Source: Flavobacterium sp. (lineage in GTDB: Bacteria > Bacteroidota > Bacteroidia > Flavobacteriales > Flavobacteriaceae). From it: a stretch of 64,000 bases of DNA. The notes under the pieces are model-generated. The model was not told where the DNA came from and did not search any database. It saw only the letters and a list, made by a program, of their open reading frames with translations. This document shows, one piece after another, positions 41,835 to 51,283 of this stretch. The DNA lies in contig NZ_JAPZSP010000008.1 of assembly GCF_027531705.1 (NCBI RefSeq), positions 1 to 64,000 on the forward strand, given 5' to 3'. How positions within the stretch are numbered: position 1 is the stretch's first letter; each line of letters starts with the position of its first letter. A program made the translations under genes and the position numbers.

Positions 41835-44810
41835 ATGAAAAATATTTCTATTATTTTATTAGTATTTCTCGCATCATTTCAGTCCTTTTCTCAAACTATA
41901 AAAGGGAATATAATTGACGATAAAGGAATGCCAATACCTGGTGCAAATGTTACCAACACAAATGGGTTGAGTAGTGCTTCTTCTGATTTTGATGGTAATT
42001 TTATTATCAATGGAAAAGCAGGTGATAACCTAAAAATTTCTATGATTGGTTATACAGCAGTTACAGTCTCCGCAAGTCAAGACATGTCAGTAAGACTCAA
42101 AGAAGAAACGACTACATTGCAAGACGTTGTTGTGGTTGGTTATGGAACAAAAAAGAAAGGTTCAATAACTGGTTCAGTAGTTCAAATAAAATCCGAAGAT
42201 ATAACTAAAACACCTGCACAATCGGCAATTCAAGCCATTCAAGGTAAGGCAGCAGGTGTGAACATTGTTGCTAATGATGAACCAGGTTCAAATCCTTCAA
42301 TCCGTATAAGAGGTTTAGGTACAGTATTAGGAGGAAGAGATCCTTTGTATATTATAGATGGTTTAGAAACTAATGGTTTAAACGGTTTGAGTCCAAATGA
42401 TATTGCTACTATAGACATTTTAAAAGATGCATCTTCTCTTGCAATTTACGGACAAAAAGGATCTAATGGAGTTGTAATTATTTCTACTAAAAAAGGTAAA
42501 AAAGGTGATGTAAAAGTAAATTATTCTTCTTTTATAGGTAAAAAATTTATTCAACGTGAGGTTGAGTTAGGTGATTCTTATTTGTATGCATATTACAATA
42601 ATACTGCATTAGGTTCTGCTTCTTATTTTAACTTTAATCAGCCAAATAATACCAATTGGTTAAAAGAAATAACTTCAACTGGAGAAACAATAAATAATTC
42701 TGTTTCTGTTTCGGGTGCTTCTGAAAATGCTAATTATTTTTTCGGAGCTACCAATTATAAAGAAAAAGGTATTTTGAACGGAACTAATTTTGAAAGAACT
42801 AATTTGAATTCAAGAAATGAATTTAAAGCCCTAGATTCTAAATTAAAAGTAACGCAGAATCTTAATTTTACTATTAGTAATAGCGCTAACAAACCTTTGA
42901 GTGCTTTTACAAATGCTTATAAACAATCACCAATAGTTCCTGTATTTTTTCCTAATGGTCGCTACGGACAACCAATTTTAAATAAAGACACTGGTTTAAT
43001 TGATATTAATGGTAGCGATAGGTTTAATAATGTTGCCAATCCAGTTGCTCAGTTAGATTTATTTAATGAAAAACAAAGAAGTCTAAATTTATTTGGAAAT
43101 GTTGGAGTTGAATTAAAATTGCATAAAAACATTGTTTATAATTCCAATTTTGGAATGTCATATTATACGCTTAAAAAATATAATTATTCATCAAACAGAG
43201 ATATCTATCTGACTACAAATGCAACACAGACTGTACAAGATTACATAAATACATTTGGTGTAAAAACACCAATTATGAACACTCTAGAACAAACTAGAGA
43301 AGAAGGATACAGTTGGAACTGGGATAATTACGCTACTTTTCATAAACAGTTTAATAAAAACGATGTGAAAATTGTAGTTGGTATGTCTAGAACTACTAAG
43401 GGACAAAAAGATTTTCTAATAGGAAAACGAACAAATGTTCCAGAGCAAGAAAGTTATTGGAATTTGAATTTATCTTCAAATAATGATTTGATAGCTCCTA
43501 ACGAAAGTGTAAAAAATAGTATTGACACACCTATAGTTTCTATTTCTTATTTTACTAGAGCGGAATATGAATACGATGACAAATATATTGTTTCTGCTAT
43601 TGTTAGAAGAGAAGGAGTAAGTAATTTTCAAAGTGCCAAAAAATGGGCAATTTTCCCTGCAATATCAGCTGGTTGGGTTATAAGTAAAGAAAATTTTCTC
43701 ATGAACAATTCTATTATTAATTTTTTAAAACTTAGAGCAGGATACGGTGAGGTTGGTAATAGTAATACTGGAGCATCTTTAAATTCAATTACATTTAATG
43801 GTTCTAATTACACTTTTGGAGATAATCAGGCAATTAATTCTGGATTAAATGTCCCAAATGTTGTAGATCCAAATTTATCTTGGGAAACAATGAAAGAAGT
43901 TGATTTTGCCTTAGACTTTAAACTTTTTGAAAATCTTACAGGGACAATTGAATATTATAATAGAAATTCGTCTAATGTTATTTTGCCTGTTAAATTACCT
44001 ACAGTTTTATCTCCTAATTCGGTCTATGTAAATACTGGTGTTGTTAACAATACTGGAGTTGAATTATCTCTTAATTGGGACAAGAAAATTAACGATAATT
44101 GGTCCTATTCTATTGGAGGGAATGTTTCTAATAATACTAATAAGCTTAAAGAGGTTTCAAATTCTTATTTTGCAGATTATATAGGAGGTTCGTTGGGTAA
44201 TGGTCAAACTACTAAGCAAGTTCTTGTAGGTGAGGCATTAGGAAGTTTTTATGTATATCCAACAACTGGTTTTAATAGTGATGGTGCTTTTACTTATGGT
44301 TCTGAAAGAGTAAATGCAGGTTCTTATATCCCAAATTTAACTTATGGTACAAACCTAACTATAAATTTTAAGAAAGTTGATTTAACAGTTTCAGGTTATG
44401 GAGTTGGTGGAAATAAAATCTATAATGGAAAAAAAGCCCAACGATTTGGTGGCGAAAATATTGAAGCATCTTTATTAGATAGTTTCTGGTTACCTTCAAG
44501 CCCAAATGCGGTTAATCCAAAACCTAGTAATGAAATTCCAGTAGCTTCAACTTATTATATTGAAGATGGCTCTTTTTTCAGAATTAATAATATTACAATA
44601 GGTTATACTTTACCAAAAGTTTCTGAAAATATTGATAAAGTAAGATTGTATTTTACAGCTATAAATCCATTTATTTTTACAAAATATAGCGGTTATTCAC
44701 CTGAAATTGTTGGAGATAAAAATGCTGATCCACTGGGAACTGCCGGAATTGAATTGGATGCATATCCAACCAATAAAACATTTTTAGTTGGTTTAAATGT
44801 CAATCTATAA
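41835..44810 (+). CDS. SusC-like TonB-dependent glycan transporter
   Basis: A 991-residue outer membrane transporter. After the signal peptide (LLVFLASFQSFSQ) comes a CarboxypepD-like domain (GNIIDDKGMPIPGANVTNTN), the SusC hallmark LQDVVVVGYGTKKKGSITGS, the plug with LYIIDGLETNGLNGLSPNDI and LKDASSLAIYGQKGSNGVVI, and a large barrel. It forms the import pedestal for SusD. It is first in the catabolic operon of this PUL. The next gene encodes its SusD partner. Confidence 0.95.
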   Translation: MKNISIILLVFLASFQSFSQTIKGNIIDDKGMPIPGANVTNTNGLSSASSDFDGNFIINGKAGDNLKISMIGYTAVTVSASQDMSVRLKEETTTLQDVVVVGYGTKKKGSITGSVVQIKSEDITKTPAQSAIQAIQGKAAGVNIVANDEPGSNPSIRIRGLGTVLGGRDPLYIIDGLETNGLNGLSPNDIATIDILKDASSLAIYGQKGSNGVVIISTKKGKKGDVKVNYSSFIGKKFIQREVELGDSYLYAYYNNTALGSASYFNFNQPNNTNWLKEITSTGETINNSVSVSGASENANYFFGATNYKEKGILNGTNFERTNLNSRNEFKALDSKLKVTQNLNFTISNSANKPLSAFTNAYKQSPIVPVFFPNGRYGQPILNKDTGLIDINGSDRFNNVANPVAQLDLFNEKQRSLNLFGNVGVELKLHKNIVYNSNFGMSYYTLKKYNYSSNRDIYLTTNATQTVQDYINTFGVKTPIMNTLEQTREEGYSWNWDNYATFHKQFNKNDVKIVVGMSRTTKGQKDFLIGKRTNVPEQESYWNLNLSSNNDLIAPNESVKNSIDTPIVSISYFTRAEYEYDDKYIVSAIVRREGVSNFQSAKKWAIFPAISAGWVISKENFLMNNSIINFLKLRAGYGEVGNSNTGASLNSITFNGSNYTFGDNQAINSGLNVPNVVDPNLSWETMKEVDFALDFKLFENLTGTIEYYNRNSSNVILPVKLPTVLSPNSVYVNTGVVNNTGVELSLNWDKKINDNWSYSIGGNVSNNTNKLKEVSNSYFADYIGGSLGNGQTTKQVLVGEALGSFYVYPTTGFNSDGAFTYGSERVNAGSYIPNLTYGTNLTINFKKVDLTVSGYGVGGNKIYNGKKAQRFGGENIEASLLDSFWLPSSPNAVNPKPSNEIPVASTYYIEDGSFFRINNITIGYTLPKVSENIDKVRLYFTAINPFIFTKYSGYSPEIVGDKNADPLGTAGIELDAYPTNKTFLVGLNVNL

Positions 44811-44850
44811 GATGTGTTTAATGCATATTCAAAAAATTAAATTTAATAAA

Positions 44851-46302
44851 ATGAAAAATCATAAATATATAGTAACAGTTGTATTCTCGTTAGTATTATT
44901 TGCTTCATGTGAGTCTGATTTAGATGTAGTAAGAACAGATAATCTTACGGAAGATGATTTTCTAAATAACCCAGATAATGCTATCAAGTTAGTTAATGGA
45001 GTTTACGAAAAACAATTAAGTTATAACATGTATTCGTTTCCTTGGATTGGAATGACGAGTATAACATCTGATGATGCAGATAAAGGTTCAACTCCAAGTG
45101 ATTCAGGCTCCGACAAACATAAAATGGACAATCTTACTTTTGAAGCAAGTGATATTTCTATCAAAGATGTTTGGAATGGTCGCTATGAAGGGATTTATAG
45201 AGCGAATACAGCTTTGTTTTACCTAAATCAGCTTCAAATTTCGGAATCGCTTAAAAATAGATTGATTGGTGAAACAAAATTTTTAAGAGCTTTGTTTTAT
45301 TTTGATTTAGTAAGATGTTATGGTGGTGTGCCCATTGTTGCAAAAGTTGTGGATATAAATAATGTTGAAGAAATTAATGCTACAGTTTATACAAGAAAAT
45401 CAAAAGAAGAGACTTATTTGCAAATTGAAACAGACTTACTAGATGCTATTGATAAACTACCATTAAAAGGACAATATTCATCGAATGATACTGGTAGAGC
45501 TTCAAAAGGTGCAGCTCAAGCACTATTGGCAAAAGTATATTTATACCAACAAAAATGGCAACAATCTTTTGATATGGCTGGTAATGTTATTAATTCTAAT
45601 CAATATGATTTACTAGGAAATTATGAAGATGTATGGAGAGAAGTTGGAGAAAACAAATCGGAATCTATATATGAAGTACAAGCATCACTAACAAATGGTC
45701 TTGTTGATTATACTAATGTGCAAGGTCCAAGAGGAACACCAGATCTTGGTTGGGGATTCAATTCACCATCATTAAATCTTACTAATTCATATTTAGCAGG
45801 TGATGTTCGTAAAGCAGCAACAATTATGTTTGTACCTTCTACACTTTGGGATGGTTTTATTGCACCGACTTCATGGACTAATCCAAGATATAATTATAAA
45901 GCATATCAAAGTAGTATTTCCGAATCATGGGACGGAAATCGTGGAAACACCGCTAAAAATCATAGAATACTAAAGTACAGTGATTTATTATTAATTAGAG
46001 CTGAAGCAGCACTAAATCTAGGTAATGAACCCGAAGCAGTAGATAGAGTAAACGAAATTAGAGAAAGAACAGGTTTAGCCGATGTAACTTCTATAACAAT
46101 GGACCAATTATTAGACGAAAGAAGATGGGAAATGGCAATGGAGTATGATCGTTGGTTCGATTTAATTAGAACAGGTAGAGCAGTTTCCAAGATGGCTGCA
46201 GATGGTAAAACCTTTATTACAGGAAAACATGAAGTTTTTCCAATACCAGCTGATGAATTAATAAAAAGCGGCGGTAGATTATTACAAAACCCAGGATATT
46301 AA
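44851..46302 (+). CDS. SusD-like glycan-binding lipoprotein
   Basis: A 483-residue surface lipoprotein from the ATG at 44851 (MKNHKYIVTVVFSLVLFASC); the longer frame upstream would extend the signal region without a reason. SusD/RagB pattern: GETKFLRALFYFDLVRCYGG, GRASKGAAQALLAKVYLYQQ and the C-terminal LDERRWEMAMEYDRWFDLIR with EVFPIPADEL. It binds oligosaccharide and gates the SusC partner 40 bp upstream. Confidence 0.95.
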   Translation: MKNHKYIVTVVFSLVLFASCESDLDVVRTDNLTEDDFLNNPDNAIKLVNGVYEKQLSYNMYSFPWIGMTSITSDDADKGSTPSDSGSDKHKMDNLTFEASDISIKDVWNGRYEGIYRANTALFYLNQLQISESLKNRLIGETKFLRALFYFDLVRCYGGVPIVAKVVDINNVEEINATVYTRKSKEETYLQIETDLLDAIDKLPLKGQYSSNDTGRASKGAAQALLAKVYLYQQKWQQSFDMAGNVINSNQYDLLGNYEDVWREVGENKSESIYEVQASLTNGLVDYTNVQGPRGTPDLGWGFNSPSLNLTNSYLAGDVRKAATIMFVPSTLWDGFIAPTSWTNPRYNYKAYQSSISESWDGNRGNTAKNHRILKYSDLLLIRAEAALNLGNEPEAVDRVNEIRERTGLADVTSITMDQLLDERRWEMAMEYDRWFDLIRTGRAVSKMAADGKTFITGKHEVFPIPADELIKSGGRLLQNPGY

Positions 46303-46343
46303 AATCAACAATAAATTAATTAACATTTTTAAACATTAAAATT

Positions 46344-47258
46344 ATGAAAACAAACAAAATTTTATTAGGCGCATTAGCATTTGGAATTGCTTTTACATCA
46401 CTAGTTAGCTGTGGAGATGATGATGAATCTACACCAACATTACCACCAATTGGAGGATTTAACAGCGCAGATGAAGTAGGAGCAGCAGATTTAGTTGCTT
46501 ATTGGCCATTGAATGGTACAGGTGTTGAAGCTAAATCAAATACTGCTCCAGCAACAACTGTTGGAACAACATGGGAGACTGGTGCCAAAGGACAAGGCGC
46601 TAAACTTGTAGATGGATATATGACATTTCCTGAGATAGCTTCTTTGAATAATATCCCTAATATGACAATTAGTTTGTGGGCGAAAGTTTCAAGTAATAAA
46701 GGAACTGCAAATGCTCATGCAACTTCATTATTTCAATTATCAAGATTAGAAGGAACTTCAACGCATTGGGCTGGAAATTTTACATTGATGGCTGAAACAG
46801 GAAATTGGGGTGGTGACACATTACAAGTTAAAGGGTTATCTGTTACTAAAAATCTTGATTTATCAAGTAATTGGCAGGATGTTGCCAACCAACCTAAGCC
46901 AAGCCCAGAAGATATAATTGCTGGACATGAAAAAAATGCAAATAAGGTTGCTGGTACTTGGGCTCATTTAGTTTGTACTTGGGATGGAACAACAAAAAAA
47001 TTCAAAGTATATTCTAATGGGCAAAGAATATCAAATGTTAAATGGGAAGATAGAACAGCTAGCCCTGGGGCATTTAGCTTTTTTACACCTACAAAACCTA
47101 TAATTGGCGCTTTTGGGACTAACATTCCTGGTGGTCTTGCACCTGATGGATGGCAAAAACCAATGACAGGAAATGTTGATGAAATCCGTGTATGGAAAAA
47201 AGCATTAAATGCTGCTGACATCAATGCTCTTTATGAACTTGAAAAAGCAGGAAGATAA
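46344..47258 (+). CDS. LamG/concanavalin-like surface lipoprotein
   Basis: A 304-residue lipoprotein; the lipobox LVSC is followed by GDDDES, an acidic surface-export signal. The mature part is one LamG jelly-roll domain (ADLVAYWPLNGTGVEAKSNT; AHLVCTWDGTTKKFKVYSNG; MTGNVDEIRVWKKALNAAD). It lacks catalytic motifs and most likely is a surface glycan-binding protein of this PUL. It is followed by a terminator, so genes downstream may be expressed less. Confidence 0.87.
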   Translation: MKTNKILLGALAFGIAFTSLVSCGDDDESTPTLPPIGGFNSADEVGAADLVAYWPLNGTGVEAKSNTAPATTVGTTWETGAKGQGAKLVDGYMTFPEIASLNNIPNMTISLWAKVSSNKGTANAHATSLFQLSRLEGTSTHWAGNFTLMAETGNWGGDTLQVKGLSVTKNLDLSSNWQDVANQPKPSPEDIIAGHEKNANKVAGTWAHLVCTWDGTTKKFKVYSNGQRISNVKWEDRTASPGAFSFFTPTKPIIGAFGTNIPGGLAPDGWQKPMTGNVDEIRVWKKALNAADINALYELEKAGR

Positions 47259-47283
47259 TTTTTTTTAAATTTTATTATTTAGT

Positions 47284-47320
47284 AAAAACCTCATAGATAG
47301 ATTATTTCTATGAGGTTTTT
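47284..47320 (+). terminator. Internal terminator of the PUL
   Basis: A 10-bp stem (ACCTCATAGA/TCTATGAGGT), extended by flanking A and T runs, with a 9-nt loop. It separates the SusC/SusD/LamG genes from the glycosidase genes. Confidence 0.85.
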
Positions 47321-47338
47321 TAAAACAAATCTAACTAT

Positions 47339-48748
47339 ATGAAATCTCTAATAGCTATAATAACATTAAATTTATTGCTTTCTTGTACTTCTTGTACAAG
47401 TTCAGATAAAACTACTGAAACACCAGTTGTTGTAACACCAGAAGAACCTGTAATTCCTATTATAAACGACCCTGTTACTCCAATTTCTGATAGTGATGCT
47501 TTAGATTTGGTTCAAAAAGAATGTATTAAATATTTTTGGGAATATGCACATCCAGTTTCCAAACTAGCTAAAGAACGTTATCATACCGACGATCCTACCA
47601 ACGATGCCAATATTGTTACTACTGGTGGTTCAGGTTTTGGTTTAATGACTATTATTGCAGGTGTAGAACGAGGTTTTGTCAATAGGGCAGAAGCTGTTTC
47701 TAGACTTACAACAGCATTAAATTTTCTTGAAACTGCAGATAGATTTCACGGTGCATGGCCGCATTGGATGAATGGTACAAATGGCGATGTCATTCCGTTT
47801 GGAACAAATGACAATGGCGGAGATTTAGTAGAAACGGCCTTTTTGTGTCAAGGTCTAATTACTGTTAGAGAATACTTTAAAAACGGAAATACAGAAGAAC
47901 AAGCTCTCGCCATTAAAGCAGATGATTTGTGGAAAGGTGTTGAATGGGATTGGTACACCAAAGGAGAAAATGTATTGTATTGGCATTGGTCACCTGACAA
48001 AGGCTGGATTATGAATTTTAAATTGGAAGGTTATAATGAAGCATTGATTGTTTATGTTTTAGCAAAAGCTTCTCCAACACATCCAATTAGTAACAATAAT
48101 CCTTATACGCAGGGTTGGGCAAGAAATGGCGGTATAAAAAGTACAGCACAACGATTTGGAATTCCAGTTATTTTCAACCATAATGGTGCTAGTGGTAATG
48201 TTGGTCCTATGTTTTGGGCACATTATTCTCATTTAGGATTAGATCCAAGAGGTTTGACAGATCAGTATGCAGATTATTGGAGTTTGAATCAAAATCACGC
48301 CAAAATTATGTTAGAACATTGTAAAGCAAATCCAGGAAGTTTCACTGATTATTCAGATAAATGTTGGGGATTAACGGCTTCGTATACCAGAAATTCTAAT
48401 GGTTCTACAGGATATACTGCACATCAACCTAATAATGACAAAGGAGTCATCACTCCAACTGCGGCTTTATCAAATTTCCCTTATACACCAGTAGAAAGTA
48501 TGAAGTTTTTAAAATACCTATATGCCGAACACAGAGCAAGATATGTGGGTGTAGCAGGACCTTATGATGCTTTTTCACCTGAATACATTTGGAAAACGCC
48601 TCGTTATCTAGCAATAGATCAAGGTACAATTGTACCAATGATTGAAAATTATAGAACGGGTTTATTATGGAATTTATTTATGCAAGCACCCGATGTTAAA
48701 AGCGGATTAATAAGTTTAGGATTTTCATCAACACAACACGGATTTTAG
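47339..48748 (+). CDS. GH144-like glucanase (glucoamylase-family, PF10091) lipoprotein
   Basis: A 469-residue secreted lipoprotein (LLLSCTSCTSS), with a Pro/Val/Thr-rich linker then an (alpha/alpha)6 barrel domain. Signature segments are DLVQKECIKYFWEYAHPVSK, TTGGSGFGLMTIIAGVERGF and IVPMIENYRTGLLWNLFMQA. CAZy family GH144 is built on this domain and its first characterised member is an endo-beta-1,2-glucanase, so beta-1,2-glucan is a candidate substrate. It lies 9 bp before the GH3 gene. Exact specificity is inference. Confidence 0.85.
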   Translation: MKSLIAIITLNLLLSCTSCTSSDKTTETPVVVTPEEPVIPIINDPVTPISDSDALDLVQKECIKYFWEYAHPVSKLAKERYHTDDPTNDANIVTTGGSGFGLMTIIAGVERGFVNRAEAVSRLTTALNFLETADRFHGAWPHWMNGTNGDVIPFGTNDNGGDLVETAFLCQGLITVREYFKNGNTEEQALAIKADDLWKGVEWDWYTKGENVLYWHWSPDKGWIMNFKLEGYNEALIVYVLAKASPTHPISNNNPYTQGWARNGGIKSTAQRFGIPVIFNHNGASGNVGPMFWAHYSHLGLDPRGLTDQYADYWSLNQNHAKIMLEHCKANPGSFTDYSDKCWGLTASYTRNSNGSTGYTAHQPNNDKGVITPTAALSNFPYTPVESMKFLKYLYAEHRARYVGVAGPYDAFSPEYIWKTPRYLAIDQGTIVPMIENYRTGLLWNLFMQAPDVKSGLISLGFSSTQHGF

Positions 48749-48757
48749 AATTATTAT

Positions 48758-51058
48758 ATGAAAAATAGTTTTCTCTTATTTATATTTTTGGTAAGTTTTT
48801 TAACTTCCAATGCACAAAAAAAAGCATCAAAGCCTGTGACAATTGCTCCTAAAGATATTTTTATTAAGGAGTTAATGTCTAAGATGACTTTAGAAGAAAA
48901 ATTAGGACAGCTAAATTTGCCTTCATCTGGAGATATAACAACAGGTCAAGCCAAAAGTTCTGATATCGCCAAAAAAATTGAAGAAGGAAAAGTTGGAGGG
49001 TTATTTAATATCAAAACTGTAGCAAAAATAAGAGAAGTTCAGAAAATTGCTATCGAGAAAAGTAGGTTAAAAATTCCTCTAATTTTTGGAATGGATGTAA
49101 TTCATGGTTATCAAACTACTTTTCCAATTCCACTTGGCGTTTCTTCAACATGGGATATGAATTTAATCAAACAATCAGCAAGAATTGCAGCTATTGAGTC
49201 AAGTGCTGATGGGATTAATTGGACATTTTCTCCAATGGTTGATATTTCTAGAGATCCACGTTGGGGAAGAGTTTCAGAAGGTAGCGGTGAAGATCCTTTT
49301 CTTGGAAGTCAAATTGCAAAAGCAATGGTGGCAGGTTATCAAAATGATGATTTATCCAAAACAACGTCAATCCTTTCTTGTGTAAAGCATTTTGCCTTGT
49401 ACGGAGCACCTGAAGCTGGTAGAGATTACAATACTGTAGATATGAGTCGTATCAAAATGTATAACGAATATTTTCCACCATATAAAGCGGCGGTCGACGC
49501 TGGTGTTGGTTCGGTAATGGCTTCTTTTAACGAAATTGATGGAATTCCTGCAACGGGTAACAAATGGTTGCTCGATACTGTTTTAAGGAAACAATGGAAT
49601 TTCAATGGTTTTCTAGTTACTGATTATACAGGAATACCTGAAATGATTGATCATGGTATGGGCGACTTACAAGCCGTTTCTGCACTTGCACTGAATGCTG
49701 GTATTGATATGGATATGGTTGGTGAAGGCTTATTAACAACTCTAAAAAAGTCTTTAGCCGAAGGAAAAGTTACTGAATCAGCGATCGACAATGCCTGCAA
49801 GCGCATTTTAGAAGCTAAATATGACTTGGGACTTTTTCATAATCCATACAAAAACTGTGATGAAAATAGAGCCAAAAACGAAATTTTCACACAAGAAAAC
49901 CGAAATTTCGCTCGAAAAGTTGCAGCAGAATCTATGGTCTTACTCAAAAACGAAAAGCAAGTTTTACCACTAAAAAAAGAAGGAACTTTTGCAGTGGTTG
50001 GACCATTAGCCAATACCAATGTCAACATGGCAGGAACTTGGAGTGTTGCCACCAAACAAGATGAGTCTGTTTCATTTCTAAACGGATTCAAATCGGTTGT
50101 TGGAAAAACCGCTAAAGTTTTATATGCACAAGGTAGTAATCTAGATTATGATGCAGATTTTCAAGCAAAAGCTACTATGTTTGGTAAAGAAATCCCTCGA
50201 GACAATCGTTCAAAAGAGGAAATGATAAAGGAAGCATTAGAAATTAGTAAAAATGCAGATGTTATTATTGCTGTTATAGGTGAAGGTGCCGAATTGAGTG
50301 GAGAAAGTAGTAGCCGAACCAATTTAGAAATTCCTCAAGCACAAAAAGATTTAATTTCAGAACTTGCCAAAACAGGAAAACCTATCGTTTTAGTTTTATT
50401 TACAGGAAGACCACTAGTATTAGTCGATGAAAACGAAAAATTCTCAACTATTCTAAATGTTTGGTTTCCAGGTAGCGAAGCTGGATTAGCAATTTCAGAT
50501 GTGCTCTTTGGCGATGTTAATCCATCTGGAAAACTTACGGCTACTTGGCCTAGAAGTGTTGGTCAAATTCCAATTTACTATAGCTATAAAAACACGGGTC
50601 GTCCGTTAGGAAATAGTGAAGGAAAATTTGAAAAGTTTAAATCAAATTATATCGATGAACGAAACGAACCCTTGTATCCTTTTGGTTTCGGATTAAGTTA
50701 TACAAAATTCGAGTATTCCAACATGAAGATTTCTTCCACCAAAATGGTTGCAAATGATAAAATTACTGTTTCTATTGATGTGAAAAACACTGGAAACTTT
50801 GACGGAAAAGAAGTGGTTCAAATGTATACAAGAGACTTGGTGGGCTCAGTGACAAGACCAGTAAAAGAATTAAAAGGATTTGAAAAAGTTGAAATCAAAA
50901 AAGGGGAAACCACAACCATTTCTTTTCCAATTACTGTAGAAGATTTAAAGTTCTACAATTCAGACTTAAATTTTGTAGCCGAACCAGGAAACTTCGAAGT
51001 TTTTATCGGAACAGATTCGACTACTAAAAATAAATTAACCTTTGAATTAGTTAATTAA
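48758..51058 (+). CDS. bglX: GH3 beta-glucosidase, BglX-like
   Basis: A 766-residue periplasmic enzyme (signal peptide MKNSFLLFIFLVSFLTSNA). GH3 N-domain: INWTFSPMVDISRDPRWGRV, KHFALYGAPEAGRDYN, and the nucleophile Asp289 in GFLVTDYTGIPEMI. C-domain: VAVIGEGAELSGESSSRT with the usual acid/base segment, then a fibronectin III-like tail (EVVQMYTRDLVGSVTRPVKE). Domain length and order match BglX. It would release glucose from oligosaccharides made by the GH144-like enzyme. Confidence 0.94.
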   Translation: MKNSFLLFIFLVSFLTSNAQKKASKPVTIAPKDIFIKELMSKMTLEEKLGQLNLPSSGDITTGQAKSSDIAKKIEEGKVGGLFNIKTVAKIREVQKIAIEKSRLKIPLIFGMDVIHGYQTTFPIPLGVSSTWDMNLIKQSARIAAIESSADGINWTFSPMVDISRDPRWGRVSEGSGEDPFLGSQIAKAMVAGYQNDDLSKTTSILSCVKHFALYGAPEAGRDYNTVDMSRIKMYNEYFPPYKAAVDAGVGSVMASFNEIDGIPATGNKWLLDTVLRKQWNFNGFLVTDYTGIPEMIDHGMGDLQAVSALALNAGIDMDMVGEGLLTTLKKSLAEGKVTESAIDNACKRILEAKYDLGLFHNPYKNCDENRAKNEIFTQENRNFARKVAAESMVLLKNEKQVLPLKKEGTFAVVGPLANTNVNMAGTWSVATKQDESVSFLNGFKSVVGKTAKVLYAQGSNLDYDADFQAKATMFGKEIPRDNRSKEEMIKEALEISKNADVIIAVIGEGAELSGESSSRTNLEIPQAQKDLISELAKTGKPIVLVLFTGRPLVLVDENEKFSTILNVWFPGSEAGLAISDVLFGDVNPSGKLTATWPRSVGQIPIYYSYKNTGRPLGNSEGKFEKFKSNYIDERNEPLYPFGFGLSYTKFEYSNMKISSTKMVANDKITVSIDVKNTGNFDGKEVVQMYTRDLVGSVTRPVKELKGFEKVEIKKGETTTISFPITVEDLKFYNSDLNFVAEPGNFEVFIGTDSTTKNKLTFELVN

Positions 51059-51133
51059 TTATTGTTAAGTTGCTGCAAAGACCTTGAATATCTACTTTCA
51101 AGGTTTTTGTTCTTTAATTAAAATAGTATTTTC

Positions 51134-51283
51134 TATGAGCTATTTCCTGCTATCCATTCCAAGCAATTGTGCAAAAACCTTTTTTTCTAATGACAAAAAA
51201 AGAGCTTCTTGGGTCGCTTTTTTTTGCCAAGAAAAAATAGATTTTTCACACAATTGGCTTTCCATTTCTATCAGGGCTAGTCT
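51134..51283 (+). repeat. CCCGCTATCC...GGGGCTA repeat family, copy C (long)
   Basis: Left end GAGCTATTTCCTGCTATCC, right end TCTATCAGGGCTAGTC. The interior contains a large hairpin (CAATTGTG near 51163 against CACAATTG near 51247). It covers the 5' end of the next reading frame. Confidence 0.7.
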
